In this document: positions 37,905 through 50,460 of the stretch, in pieces
Layout of the letters: every line of letters begins with the position of its first letter
How positions within the stretch are numbered: the stretch's first letter is position 1
Source: Eremophila alpestris peregrina
Taxonomy: Eukaryota > Chordata > Aves > Passeriformes > Alaudidae
Assembly (NCBI GenBank): GCA_009792885.1
Contig: WMCF01000014.1
Coordinates: 16,132,049 to 16,196,048, forward strand
Direction: 5' to 3'
Length of the DNA: 64,000 nt
Translations under genes and position numbers: made by a program
Notes under the pieces: model-generated
Databases searched by the model: none
What the model saw: only the letters and a program-made list of their open reading frames with translations
Told to the model about the DNA's origin: nothing

Positions 37905-39468
37905 TGTGTGCTAACAAACTGCTATTCATTACACATTGTGTGGATGAAATGATGTAGACTAAAATGCTTTTGGGGAACAGAAATAGCTTCCCCTCATAGA
38001 GAAGACTTACTTTCATGGCAGTGTTTGTTTGGAACAAAAAAGTGTGCTGTGTCAGTACTATAGCTATAGATATTTTATAAACATACAAACACACATATGC
38101 AAATGTATGTATTTATAGATTCCCACTCTCAATTTGCAAAATCTCCTGTGTGTAGCTCTGTTTGAAGTATAGCAGCTTCTTCTTGGATATGTAATATAAA
38201 AAAAGTTTGAAGATGTCATTTCACTTATATATTTATATTATTTAGCTCAAAGACAGTTGGGAAATTTAATAATGACTATTTGTATGTAGTCCTCTGATCT
38301 GGAAGCCCTTAACAATTTACATTATTTTGGTCAGAGAAGAAGCTGCCTGAAGGATGAGAAAGTTAATCTATAAGTGTCTCATAATTATTAAGTTCATCAT
38401 CTTTTGACAAGATATGGAAATTCCTGATTGTTGAATAAATGATATCATATGAGCTTTTGTTTTGAAAAATTTATTTGAATACTGTTAACATTTCTTGAGC
38501 TCATTGAGGAATATAAATTATCTAGTAGTGGTTTGAGATATAACAAATCTCATTCTGTCTACTAAGCTCTAAGTGGGCAGCAATCTATTCACTGGTGAAT
38601 ATATTCTTCTAAAAATAGCTTAATTAGGAAAGGAATTAAACATTTGTATTTAGCATTGAAGATACTTTTACAATATTGTACTTGGTTTTTTGAAATAATG
38701 ATGTCTCTAAACCAAGAAAAAGTTTGATTAGTAACCAGTTAAGGATTTATAAGGTTTTCCCCTTTCAGTAATAGTCTGGGTTTTTCTCCATTTTTCCCAT
38801 CACTGTAACAAATACAAACAAATACATTAATGGATATTGTGATGAAACATCTTTCTATTTCTTTATTTAAAATCCATTGTAGTACAGCCCAGACTGTAGT
38901 ACAGCTGTTCCAACAAAACTTTTAGTCTGAAGTACACTTCTCTCTGTCCTGCACATTGGAGACCAACCAAAATAAATTGACAACACGTCATGGCCCTTAG
39001 GAGGTGCTATAAGTGAACAGATTTATTATATTTTTCCTTTTGAAAATAAGGGTTTTAAAAACATTTACAGAAACTGAATGGGATGTGGGATAGTAGCTGT
39101 GAAGCAGAATGAGGTTACTCTGTGCTTAGAAAGAATACAACAGATTGTAGATATTTCAAAAATCACCAAAAATAATTGTCTTTGGTATGTACATTTGTGA
39201 TGTTACCTTGTAAGAACGCACACACCTACCTCTCCTCTCTTTCTCTCTTTTTTACCTTTACTTCCACCTAATTATTAAAACTCCTACCTTTTAAAGTAAT
39301 AGTTCTTGGAAGCACGTGTGGATCTGCCACTATTCAGATCAGAGTTAGAGGGTGCTGATATTTGAAAGAGGACAATTAATAGAGAAACTATTTGTAGTAA
39401 GATAGGTAAAGAGTGTGGGGAAACAAAGAGCTGGTACTAAAGGTAATCTTGCCTTTGATGTATTGCAG

Positions 39469-40080
39469 CTGTGTTAATTATCCTAGAGTGGGAACAGCCT
39501 TGCCCTCCCAGTCATGGGTGTGATAAAGAGTGAGCTGGCTGGGAGGGTTGTGGCTGCAGTTGCAGCTCAGTTGGAGTCTGCTACTGTGCTGTGAAAACCC
39601 TGGGACAGGAGGTAGTCCAAGGGAAAGATAAGGTAAGACTTTGTACCAGGAACTGATAAGGACAGGGGCTGGGCCAGGGCCAGGCTGGAGTGAGCTGGTG
39701 CTGTGAGAAGGAAGAGAGAAGAAGGAGACCTGACTGACTGGCGGCTGGCATAAATGGACAGACCCTGAGAGCTCCTTGGAGCTGCCTTTAGGAAATAAGG
39801 CTGTTCAATAACAAGGTGTTGGTGCATGATTGATATGAGAGATTTATAGATAGGGGCTCCTGATACTTGGAGCCCCTATAAGTTTTTAAGGAAGTAGTTT
39901 GTGTGTTTTGACCATCTCGACTACCACAGTGACCCACTGGGATGTAGTGAGGGAGGTGGTGTTGGTGTAGCTGAGAGCGGCCGGTGAAAGCCACAGGGAG
40001 GTCTGGACCTGATTTTCTCCTATCAAGACACCTGGAATTAGGTGATCCACCAACTAGCAATAATTAGGAGACTGCTTGTA
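39469..40080 (+). mobile_element. Probable ERV LTR, plus orientation, ends uncertain
   Basis: The segment from about TGTGTTAATT (39469) is more GC-rich than its flanks. It carries a TATA-like CATAAAT (39749-39755) followed 40 to 60 bases later by AAATAAG and CAATAAC, poly(A)-like. The block around AACTGATAAGGACAGGGGCT resembles passerine LTR sequence that I recall. A small hairpin (39850-39879) lies in the presumed R/U5 part. I could not find a target duplication, and the right end is a guess. No retroviral coding sequence adjoins it. Confidence 0.45.
39850..39879. repeat. Hairpin, 11-bp perfect arms, 8-base loop
   Basis: ATAGGGGCTCC (39850-39860) pairs with GGAGCCCCTAT (39869-39879) around TGATACTT. 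No T run follows, so it is not a bacterial-type terminator. It lies inside a probable LTR and may be a structured part of its transcript. Confidence 0.9.
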
Positions 40081-43000
40081 GTCTCTGCTTCGTGTCGTGA
40101 CCGACTCGACAACGACAACTATTGACTATCAAATGATGTTTCAGTTTCAGAGCTTTCATATGCTCTCATCTTCAGAAGAATGATCTCTTTATGCTCTGTT
40201 TCCTTTCTAAAGATGAAAATATCTCTTACACATTTGGTAAGGATGGTTTATTTCCTTACGGTGACAAGTATATATTACATGTTCTTACCCTTTTTTCTTT
40301 GGGAAGGACTTTTCTTTCTTACAGAAGGTTTTGAATCCCAAACTTTGAATGGTTTGAATGCCAGACTGCTTAGTTTGGACTTTGAAAGCTGTGACAGATG
40401 CTTCCTCTGCCCTTTGTTATGTATTAGAAAGACCATGACAGATATGTAGGCTACTTGGTCCTTTTACACAGTAACTCTTTTCCTTTGGAATGGGATTATC
40501 AAAAAGGTTAATACCCACAGATCTCAAGAGCAGACTCATTTGTTGGACTGCTGCTGGTGAGTGTTGGCTTTCACACTGCGGAGAGAAGATGCTGAGACAA
40601 ATTCATGTCCTTGTTATGCCAACAGTTATCAAATGGCGCTGTTGCCTGCTTTGTTGAGGAAAATGCAAAAGCACAAACATAATTCAAATATGCACTTACA
40701 AAATATTGCATACTATTTCAAACACATGCAGTGATTGTGTAATGGTAAAACAGATTTGCCCCAGAAAGGCTAAATTCAGAACAGTCTTGTGTCTTAGAAC
40801 ACTAAATTGCCTCTAGGTCAGACCAAGTTGACAGTAAGAATGGAGGTGAAACTACAAAGGTGTCATTGGATTTAAAGCCCATGTTGTTCTAGGTTACATT
40901 TGAGTGAACTTTACTGATTTAAGAATATGTATATAATACCCCCTCAGAAACAAAAACAAAAAAAATCAGTGTTCTTGCCATGACACATTTCAACTATAAA
41001 TTCTAACTATTTTTACAAGTGTTTGGATAGCTGTCCTAAACAATAAAACTGGTGCATATATCAGAAACAGATGCTGACCTGGGATATACTGTAAAATGAA
41101 TAAACGGTTTTATCATTCTCCAAAGTCTCTGAATGACCTTCCTGAGCAGAAAGACAAAACTGGGTATCAAATACAAATCTTATCAGACTGCTGGCAGGCT
41201 GAATGCATTAAACTGACTCATAAAGCTGGCTTAATCCTCTTAACTATGCTGATTTATGTCCACAAAAAATACAGAATAAAATAATATCAATGAGGAAAAA
41301 AATAGGCATGCATGAAGTAATTAAAAGAGTAAATTTAAAAAATGAAATGTAGAAAAGGAGAACCACATTTCATCAAGTAGGCATTAAATTGGAATGGAAT
41401 CTAGTTCATCCTATCTACAAGAGGTAGTGTATCATGAAGACAGTGTCTGGAATTTACTCTGAATTAACATTTGACACATAACAGAAAGCCTCTAGACTTC
41501 TTTAACAGCTTCCTGTGCTCACTAATTCCTTCAATTAATGAAAAGACAAATTTATTTTTGTAGATGGTTTTGGATGTGGCTATGAATTATAGTCAGGTTT
41601 AAATATATTTCCCTTTCCTTTTATAGATTTATCCTGAAAGTCTTTGTTTTTTCTCTCAAGAATGGTTTTTATTCCCATGACTAGCCTACCAAATAATGTC
41701 AGTGGCAGAGTACATGGAAATTATACTAGAAGTGTTACTAGTAATGGATTTCTTTAAAGTTGTTTCCTCTCACCAATTCCCAAACCTTTAATGCTGGAGA
41801 GTGAAGTGTACACTTTTACTGCCTGGAATAAGAGCCCAAGACTTTAGGATGGATTTTCTGTATCTTTCTGGCAAGCACTGACAGATGAAAGCTACTTAAC
41901 TGTCTCACAGCTTTTACTGTTTTGCTGTCTTCTTTCAGCAAAAAAGGACAAACTCATGCTTCTTCACAATTCTCAACACTTGTGCCTGCAGAACTGCTTG
42001 TACAATACTTAATGGTTGGAATAACCTGTTGTCTGTCATAGAGAGACACCATCACCACCAAGTGAATGACAGTATTGACTTGACATCAAACTGCATTTAC
42101 TGCAAAACATTTGAAATCGCTCTGTATCACAAAATAAAATCATCTCCTCAGCCTGATGAATGACTGCAGCTACTGCCTCCTCTCTGTAAATGCTTTGCTG
42201 TCATTGCAGTGAGAAGGTATGTTGCTGTATGCTTTGTTACAGGATGTGGCAGAGCAGTGTAAAAGGAAGTCCTTTTGTTGGCCTTGCTGTGGCTTCTGTG
42301 TGCCAGAATCAGTAGGAATCACTGAAGAAAGAGGGGGACCCCAGCGTAATGACAAGCGAGTGTGGCATTGATCCCTAGCATTATATTTTACTGTGTTTTG
42401 CCCAAAAGATCACAGTACCATCTCTTTTGAAGGGTTATTGGTATTTCTAGTCTGAGAAAATGGAATTTGCTATGAGTCTTGATGGGGTTCATTTTGGGCA
42501 GAGGCAAGTAGCTGAAAATAAAGCCTTTGGCTGACCTGCTGATGTTTCACTCTTGGCTAAAAGCTTTTAAATAAGCAGTAATTTATGTTTATTCTTCTAG
42601 TAGAATTCAGGTGCAATTTGTAGGTTGGTATAAATTACACCTTTTTCCTTGTGGCTGGGTCTTCTTAAGTCCTCATTTTTTCAACATATATGGAAGAGAT
42701 GACTTTGGTATAATCCACAAATGCTGGGTAGGAGTGCCAGGGGAAGCAGAGTTGTGTACACTAACGAGGAAGGGCTTTTTCAAATGTGGCCCGGCATTTC
42801 CTGAGGAGCACTAGCAAAAGTATTACCTATGTTTGTTTGGGTCAATGTTGAGCAGGAGTGGAAATGAAGACTGTAACACGTTTCTCATTTAACTGAAAAC
42901 ACGTTCCAAAATGATGCTGCTTCTTACAGCCTGAAGGGGTTGGATGTGAATAAGAATGATAGAATGCCTGGGTAATTAAAGAGGTTGAAGAGCATTAACT

Positions 43001-44648
43001 GCACCATGTAATATTCATCTGGTACTCCTCTCTGGAAAGCATTGCCACTTGTCTTGAGGTTATTGAAATCTGGATTTATAAATCCAGTGTAAATATCTTA
43101 ACCAGGTGTGGTGCCAGAAGAAGCTCTATTTATTATGTCTTTTTCTTTTTGTTTCCCTTGTGAATTGACATTCTCAAACATCTGAGAGATAAGAGTGCAG
43201 AATATTACAGTATTAGGAAATATAAAAAATATGAGAACTCCATAAAATATTGCAAACATTATTCTTCCAGCACAAGCTGCTAAAAGGCTGAAAGAATACA
43301 AACTTTTAAATAGTTTGAATTATGAAGGGATTGGGGAGAATGGGAAAACATGACGTGGGAAGAGATAAAGAACAGATGAGTGTCAGGAAAGGCAGAGGCA
43401 GCAGGTGGAATTCCCCTTGTGTTCACTGCACAGTGGGGGTACACTTTGGATCACCAACCAGGCGAGCAAGAGAGGAAATACAGATGGTGATGTTTGCAGT
43501 TTGTCCTGAGGTCTTTCTCTGCCCAAACATGCTGTGAAGCCTTGATTTGAAGGCTGAGATCAAGGAGCACTGACCTTTTTGGAAACCACATGAACTTTCA
43601 ATGCATCTGGCCTGTATTAGGAACAATGGATAAATTGAAGGGAGCATGATAACTCTACCTGACAAATGCAATATTGGAGCTCTGTAGGGAAATTAAGCTC
43701 TTCTGATTTTAGATTTGTGACTAAACACATGCTATTAGTTATAGTGTATATGTAGAAATAATATAAATAATTGGCTGGGGGAAAAATACTTCCCCTTAAT
43801 TGCTGAGATAGGTGTATCAGAGGCATGCATTCTTTGACACTTACAGAGACATTTATAAGCCTGCAAACAGAGGGAATAGACTTGTCTTGCTATGGTATGG
43901 CATCAGGCCAAAAGAAATTCTGTTTCTCCATAGGTCTGCTGCAGGGTGAAGGATCCAGGGGAGGAGCATTGAGCAAAAGTTCCTCCTATGGAATAGCTTG
44001 AAAGAAAAAGAAAAATAACAGGGTGAAATTAATGAACTTTGAGATCACTGTGACTAAGAAAGAGTCCAGATGACCCCTGCTGCAACCAGAAACTTGCTCG
44101 CACAAGTTTCAGAGAAGTTTCATGGCCACCAGCTGAACTGTGACACTTCAAAGCAGTTACTGGGGAGTACACTTCAATGCATTCATGAAGAGAGACACTG
44201 GGAGAGATTGACTTAGACAGAAGGACTAAAAAATGAACTCTCATTTTTAGGAGAATTTGTGATTGTCTTCTCTGAATTAGTTTCTGGCAGCTGAATATGA
44301 AAACTTGACAGTAAATTCTGTCATATTGTCTTGCAAATAGGATTCCTGACATATTCCCTGACCATGCTAGAACTAAGCAGTGGAAATAGCAAAAAATCGA
44401 TTTAAAGTAAAAATCAGATAAAATAATTTTATTAACTATACAGTCTGTGTAGTATTAAGCAAGACTTTAAAAATGACTAGTGTTGTATGCTGGATTTCAG
44501 CTTGCTTAATAATTAATTATGTGATTTTTCCCAAGATGTTAAAATCAGATTGAGGTCAGAACTTACCCAAGAGTAACATATGGAAATGTAATACCACCTA
44601 CAAAACATGCTTCATCTTATATTTTCTGGCCTGTACACATACCCTATT
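40081..44648. other. Unassigned DNA
   Basis: No gene or mobile element is supported apart from the first 40 bases, which form a CpG-dense inverted repeat (40093-40117; see findings). The remainder is AT-rich with short chance frames on both strands. Confidence 0.5.
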
Positions 44649-44885
44649 CCATAGAGTCACAGAATAGCAGGTTGGAAGGAAATGTCAAGGATCATCTGGT
44701 CTAACTTTACTTGTAAAAAGCATGGTCTAGATAAGATGGACTACTTTGTCCAGCTTAATCTTAAAAGATTCCTGTGTTGAAGAATCTACCATTTCCAGTG
44801 GGATATTGATTACTCCAATGGCTGATTTTCTCATTGTGAAAAATCATACCCTTTGTTATTTTTGCTGCTTTGAACTTTTCGTGAA
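44649..44885 (-). mobile_element. CR1 LINE 3' fragment, minus orientation
   Basis: The plus strand begins CCATAGAGTCACAGAATAGC and continues GGTTGGAAGGAAATGTCAAG and GATCATCTGGTCTAAC, the reverse complement of a CR1 3' end. Further words (AAAGCATGGTCTAGATAAGA, TGGCTGATTTTCTCATTGTG) match the same subfamily as the scrap at 6907-7003. The right boundary is approximate. Confidence 0.72.
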
Positions 44886-45442
44886 GAGTGTGTTTTTTCT
44901 AATTATTATTTCAGGTTGATTTTCATAACTTTTTTGAAAGTCAGAGGAACGTGATGATTTTTTCTAACAGAATTGCCAAATATATGCAATGAGCTTGCTC
45001 TGAAGGCAGACAGCACTAAAGACTTCCCAGTTCAGAGTTCAACTGATAATTTAATCTCATTAATTTGCTCCTTCTCATGTGTTAACTCTCATGAAAATTA
45101 ATTAGAGGCAACAGTTGCAAAATACTCTAGCAATATTTACTCCTTTGTTTAAATGAACTTATATTGTTTTTATAATTTTTACATCTTCTGTTTATTTAAG
45201 TGCTTAGGTTTTGTTGACGTGTCTGTTCTTGGGAATGAATTCCTAAGCACCAGCGTACATTGGCTCAACAGGTTCAACTCTGCAACAGCAGTTTCTCTTG
45301 TCATGTATGCTTATTCTTTCTGTTATGGTAATGTCAGCAAAGTACCCACCTTACACTGAAAAGTTAAATAGATGGAAGTCAAAAACAAGTTCATCACTTC
45401 CAACAAATCAGTGAATGGACAGGTCAGGTATTGCTAGGCTTC
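44886..45442. other. Unassigned DNA before LTR
   Basis: AT-rich, no gene supported. The final six bases (GGCTTC, 45437-45442) are the left target duplication of the next LTR. Confidence 0.5.
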
Positions 45443-46135
45443 TGTGGTGGCCCGGGATGCCACCACATGAGAGATCGCGCTCCCATGGAGAGCAGAAAGT
45501 GTTTAATTAATTTGCTTTATATGTTTTGATAGTTTTAATAATGGCTGTTAGGCAAACAAAATGGCTGTCCTGATTGACAGTTAGCCAAGATGGCTCTCCA
45601 AGGACTTTTCTAGAAGTTTTGACAGTTAGAGCCGTTAGAGGTTACATAACCCCCTGTTAATGTATTCTGGTTGCTATTGGTGCCCCTGTTACTTCCTTGT
45701 CTGTTCTGTCCCCCTGATTGGTTACTTTTTGATCCTCTCCCCTATTGGTCAGTGTTTCAATCCTTACCCTCATTGGTCTGTTTGAATGCTCCACCCCTTT
45801 TGTTAGGGTATAAAAGTAGCTGCTTTACCCTGTAAGGCGCTTTTTGCCTCGAGGACATCGTGGAATAAAGATCTGCGAAGAGCCTGCCTCCCTGCGTCTC
45901 CTTAGGAAGCGCCTCCCTGATAGCTGCCAGAGCTGAAATCACTGCTGTCCTTTTCAGGACAGCTGAGCTGATCTCACAGCCAGTCCTTTTAAGGACGCTT
46001 GTCAGGCATTTACCAACTGTGAGCCTGTGCCACCCCGAATGAAGCAGGCCAGCCCAAGGCTGCCGGCTCTTGTGTGGGGAAGTGTCACGGCCCGCAAAGA
46101 CCACCAGCTAGCTGGGCATCCAGTGGGCGGCGGCA
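45443..46135 (+). mobile_element. ERV LTR (ERVK-like), plus orientation, 6-bp target duplication
   Basis: The element starts TGTGGTGGCCCGGG and ends GGCGGCA, flanked by GGCTTC at 45437-45442 and 46136-46141. The first 25 bases form a 9-bp inverted repeat (TGTGGTGGC/GCCACCACA). U3 holds four ATTGG (CCAAT) boxes at 45676, 45718, 45745 and 45772. A clear TATAAAA follows at 45809-45815 and an AATAAA at 45864-45869. Two short hairpins (CTGTCC/GGACAG and GTCCTT/AAGGAC) lie in the downstream part near 45950-46000. The intact promoter and poly(A) signals mark it as one of the better preserved LTRs here. The long segment after AATAAA (about 265 bases) is unusual, so the true right end could lie earlier, near 46082. 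No gag, pol or env follows. Confidence 0.8.
45809..45815 (+). promoter_or_regulatory. LTR TATA box with upstream CCAAT boxes
   Basis: TATAAAA sits 33 bases after the last of four ATTGG boxes and 49 bases before AATAAA, the standard spacing of a retroviral promoter and R region. Whether it is active in the host cannot be told from sequence. Confidence 0.7.
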
Positions 46136-46141
46136 GGCTTC

Positions 46142-49100
46142 AGTATTTATTTTATGCATAAAACATAGTTAAACATAGTGACAATAGAGGGCAGTGGGCA
46201 AGGAACAGCGCAGTAAAACATTTTTCTAGTATGTTCTCACAATACGTGATAATGACTAGTAACACCAGTGAAGATGAGATAATAAAAAACCTTTTTTTTA
46301 TTTCTTTCACAAGCTTTATTCTTTATTTGGTATTTGTTGTGACTCCAAAGCACCTCTGAAATGACAGTTCAGACAATCTCTGATAGCAAGAAAGTGACAT
46401 CATGTAAAAACACCTCTGGGTGAACTTATTTCTTTGTGTTGCTTTCTTCTTGGAAGGGAAGAGGGATAAAGAAATGTGGCTTGCTGTTCAGACTAAACAA
46501 AAAATTAGTATTCGCATGATTCAGAGATAGACTTTGGAAAAGACATTCCAAACACGTAATGCCAGAGGTGAATAGTTAGGTTTCTGCTTCTGAGAAACCC
46601 ATATTTCTGGAGAGGGCCAAGTGCAAGAAGGCAGCATCTGACACTGATTTTTTTACAAGAAGAAGTAGTTGAAGAATAGTAATAAAAAATTACCTACATA
46701 TTCGGATTCACCATTTTTAGATGGGGACCCTTCCTATGGGCAAGTTGATATACAGAGATACCTAGAGAAAAGCCAAAGTCTCCCTGATGTTCACCTTACT
46801 GAGTGCTGAAGGCTGGGATCTGAAATCAAGGAGCAGACCATTTTGACACTGACTTCTTTCATGGGCTTTTTGTCTGTTTTGAATATGCATGTGAGAGTTA
46901 GACCTGAGAAACAAAGCTGTCTTTTTTCTTTGTGACTGTGCTGGCTGGGAGATAGAGTTGGTATAAGACTTTGTGGTCCATGAGAAAACAGTTTTCTTAC
47001 CAGGCCTTCTGAGGGCAAGGGTTGTGGTCCTGTCCCAGCTAGGAATGATGCCTGTCCAACTTGGATTTGAAAAGATTCTGGTAGCTACTGCATACTATAG
47101 CACAAAAAAAGTGTTTGTGTTAAGACTAAAGAGATGAAGAAGCTGTCTAAAGTGAAAAAGGAAGCCTTTCAGCCACTGTTAAGTAACACATATTTCCCCT
47201 TTGGAAAGTGCTTGGAGGGAAAAAGAGCTACAAAATTCAATATATATATTTTGCTGCTGTGTAAAAGGAAGGTAATGAGAAAGGATTTTTCATAGTAAAG
47301 AAAGAAATTTTCACTCTAAAATGCTGTGCTTCATAAAAAAAACCCCATTTATATCATTGAAGAGGAAGTCAGAGAAAAGTATTTACTGATGAATGAATGA
47401 ATGAGCATAAACAAGATTCCGCAATTTTCTCTGTACAATACTTGGAAATGCATTTAAAATTGAAAAGCACTTTAGCAAATTAGGTTGATCATTGGAGCAT
47501 CATCTGAGTGAATTTCAGTCTTGAACCAGTTTAATGAAACCCTTTAGACTGCCATGAAATGAAATTATAAGAGGAACTATCCAACAATAATGTCAAAGAC
47601 TTTCTTTCTTGATTATTTGGCAGAGCTTTATGAGATGAACAATTTTTTTTTCCTGTTAAATAAAATATGGGAAGAGTACTTGATTCCTAGTTTCTGAAAA
47701 TACACAGAATTTAGAAATATACATATATAATGAGAAAATCATCTATATATATGTAGGCAGGAAAGCACAATCAGGAATATAAGAAGAGATTGCTCCTCCT
47801 TTTGATGTAGTAAGCTGAGCTGATTGAAGATTTCAGAATACCTCTGTATCACTTGTTTGCCAGAAAGCCAAACTGGTTGTGCATAAAAGGAATTCACTTA
47901 GCACTAAGTGATGAGTAGATTGAACTGTAAATATTCCTGTTCTTAACCTCTTTTAAATGAGTAGCATCAGGGGAGAACACTTGGCTGAAACACTACAGTA
48001 ATCTTCAGTAATCCAGTAGGATGCAAGTTAGTGCATTTAGTGTTTAATCACATTTGTGTAATAACAACCCCCATAAAAATTCCTGATCTCCCATTTCATT
48101 TGTTAGGATGTAAATTTAACACAGTTTGCTTCTAGAGAAAATCAGTATAATAATCAATTTGGCTTTGCTTCTTTTGGGATTGAAAGGTGTGTTTTAGTTT
48201 TGCTGGAAACAGAATTAAACATGAGATTGCTCAACTTTTTGATTTTTTTTTTTAAGCAAAGCAATGAAATAGCTAAGAAAATTTAGAAGATAAGCTTAAA
48301 GTGGACTCTCTTTTACCTTAGGTTGCTGTAAATTATGAGCAAATCAACTTTCTATAGTATCTGTTTTCTCCTAAATAATTTCCTTGATACTGATGCCAGA
48401 ATATTTATTTCTTCATGCTCAATGGAATTGGCATTCAATGTCACACTTAAAATCATTTTCCTTGAGTAAGATATTGAATTGATAGCCAACATAATGGATC
48501 AAAGTCATCATTTGTGAAATTTCTAATTAGTTCACTATGAATTTGGAAAACAAATTGACCCTACCACTATTTACAGATTAGGAGTTTAATGAATAAAAAG
48601 AAATAACAGTAAATTGCTTGATTTTTATGCTACCTGAATTTTTACTTATTTTCATTTTAACAGTGAGGAAGATACCTTATTTTACTTTGTTCTTCATGGA
48701 AGTATTTGTGCTTTCAATGACAACCCATTTCTAAGGGAATAGGAAACATGGAGACATGCTTTGAGGAAACAAAGAAGAAGGTAGTGGAAAGAGAACGTGA
48801 AATTACTCCTAGGACAAAATAAATTAACATTTTAGTTGCAAAGATGAATAGCTCCTTCCTCTGGAAATGTTTGCCTGCAGAGGACAGACTTTTGTTCAAT
48901 AAAAATGTCTCTTACTAATGTTGAGTTATGGCAATCCTAAAGCTCAAGTAGCAGGATGTGTGCAGACCTGTGTTTTCTAGCAAGGCTGGACAGCTGTTTA
49001 TCTCTACTGTTGATATTAATGAAATGCTATGATAAAGTGACTGGGAGCAGATTGTTCCTTATCTCTAGGCAAGATGAAGCAGGATTAAAATCCCATCACT

Positions 49101-49419
49101 AGAGGTAAATGCGGCTGGATTTTGCATGGTATGCTGAGTTGACCTAAGGCACAATGACCAATCTTCCACCCAGTTTCAGGTGTGCAAAGAAGGTAAGAAC
49201 TGAAAATAGCAACAGCTGGACAAGTGGAAAGATGTGGCCAAGAAGCAGATATGGTGAGGGAGCTGAAGCAGCAGTACCATCTCTATGAATTACCTTTCTA
49301 TAGTTATTAAATTCATAACTTGTATCACCTCCTAACATTTCTAAAATGACATTTCTATTGAAACTGCCTATGTATTATTATAGTTTAATTACAATGGAGA
49401 AGAAATTCAAACCTAGTGG
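46142..49419. other. Unassigned AT-rich DNA
   Basis: The first 80 bases (TTTATTTTATGCATAAAACA and following) are somewhat LTR-like in the minus sense; see findings. The rest holds only short chance frames and (GAAT)n-type simple sequence near 47390. No gene is supported. Confidence 0.5.
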
Positions 49420-50460
49420 CATTCTATGATAGGGTGACTACATCAGTGGGCAAAGGAAAGGCTCTGGATGTTATTTATCTGGACTTCTGTAAAGTCTTTG
49501 GCACCGTTTTCTACAATACCCTTCTCTCTAAATTGGAGAGAAACTGATTTGATGAGCAAACTGTTAGATGGATAAGAAAATGGTTGTATGATCACGTCCA
49601 GAGGGTGATGATCAATGGCTCAGAGTTCCAATGCACATCAGTGACAAGTGGCATCCCTCTGCAATCCAAATTAGGACCAGTGTTATTTAGTATCTTCATT
49701 AATGGTATAGACTAAGAAACTGAGTGTATCTTCAGCAAGTTTCAAGATGTCACCAAGCCGAGTGGTGTGGTTGCCAGACCTGAAGGATGTGATGCCATCC
49801 TGAGGGACCTGGGCAAGTTTGAGAAGTGGGCCTATGAGAATCTCAGGAGGCTTTGTAAAACCAAGGTTTTGTGGATTGGGCAACCCCTGCTGGGGGTTGA
49901 GCAGGCTGCTCTTGCAGCCCTGCCAAGAAGCATTTGGTGTTGCTGGTAGATGAAAAATTGAATATGAGCCAGTAATATGTGCTCACAGCCCAGGAAGCCA
50001 ATCACATAATGGGCTGCATCAAAAGCAGTGTGGGCAGCAGGGCAAGAGAGGTGATTCACCTGCTTTCCTATGATGAGATCCCCCCTGCAGCACTGCATCC
50101 AGCTCTGCATCCCCAGCACCAGCTATCCAGTACCTGAAGGGAGTCTACAAGAAAGGTATAGAGGGACTTTTTTGAAGAGCATGTAGTGGCAGGACAAGGG
50201 GGAATAGCTTGAAACTGACAGAGAGTAGGTTTAGATTAGATATTAGGCAGAAATTCTTTGCTAAGAAAGTGGTGAGGCGCTGCAAACAGGTTGCCCAGAG
50301 AAACTGTGGATGTGCCCCTGGTGGTCAAGGCTGGGCTGGATGGAGCTCTGAGCAACCTGGTTTAGTGAAAGTTGTCCCTGTAATTGGCAAGACAATTAGA
50401 ACTAGATCGTCTTTAAGGTAACTTCCAATCCAGACCATTCAATGATCCTATGATTTTATG
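49420..50460 (+). mobile_element. CR1 LINE, plus orientation, 5'-truncated with complete 3' end
   Basis: The copy begins inside the reverse transcriptase near GGGTGACTACATCAGTGGGC. It continues in order with CTGGACTTCTGTAAAGTCTT, CTCTCTAAATTGGAGAGAAA, GTGACAAGTGGCATCCCTCT and CAGCAAGTTTCAAGATG (the derived form of the YADD-box region). The late reverse transcriptase follows (GGGCTGCATCAAAAGCAGTG), then GGTAACTTCCAATCCAGACC and the ATTCAATGATCCTATG 3' end. The 3' terminus is CR1-typical. Stops and frameshifts break every long frame, so it is inactive. 5' truncation is normal for CR1. Confidence 0.9.

Larger units (their letters stand above)
32966..39468. other. Unassigned AT-rich DNA; one exon-like segment
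   Basis: About 6.5 kb without an assigned gene or repeat. The only coding-like signal is the splice-flanked open segment at 34061-34229 (listed separately). Other details are an A run at about 36831-36845 and an exact 18-base tandem duplication at 37869-37904. Confidence 0.5.
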
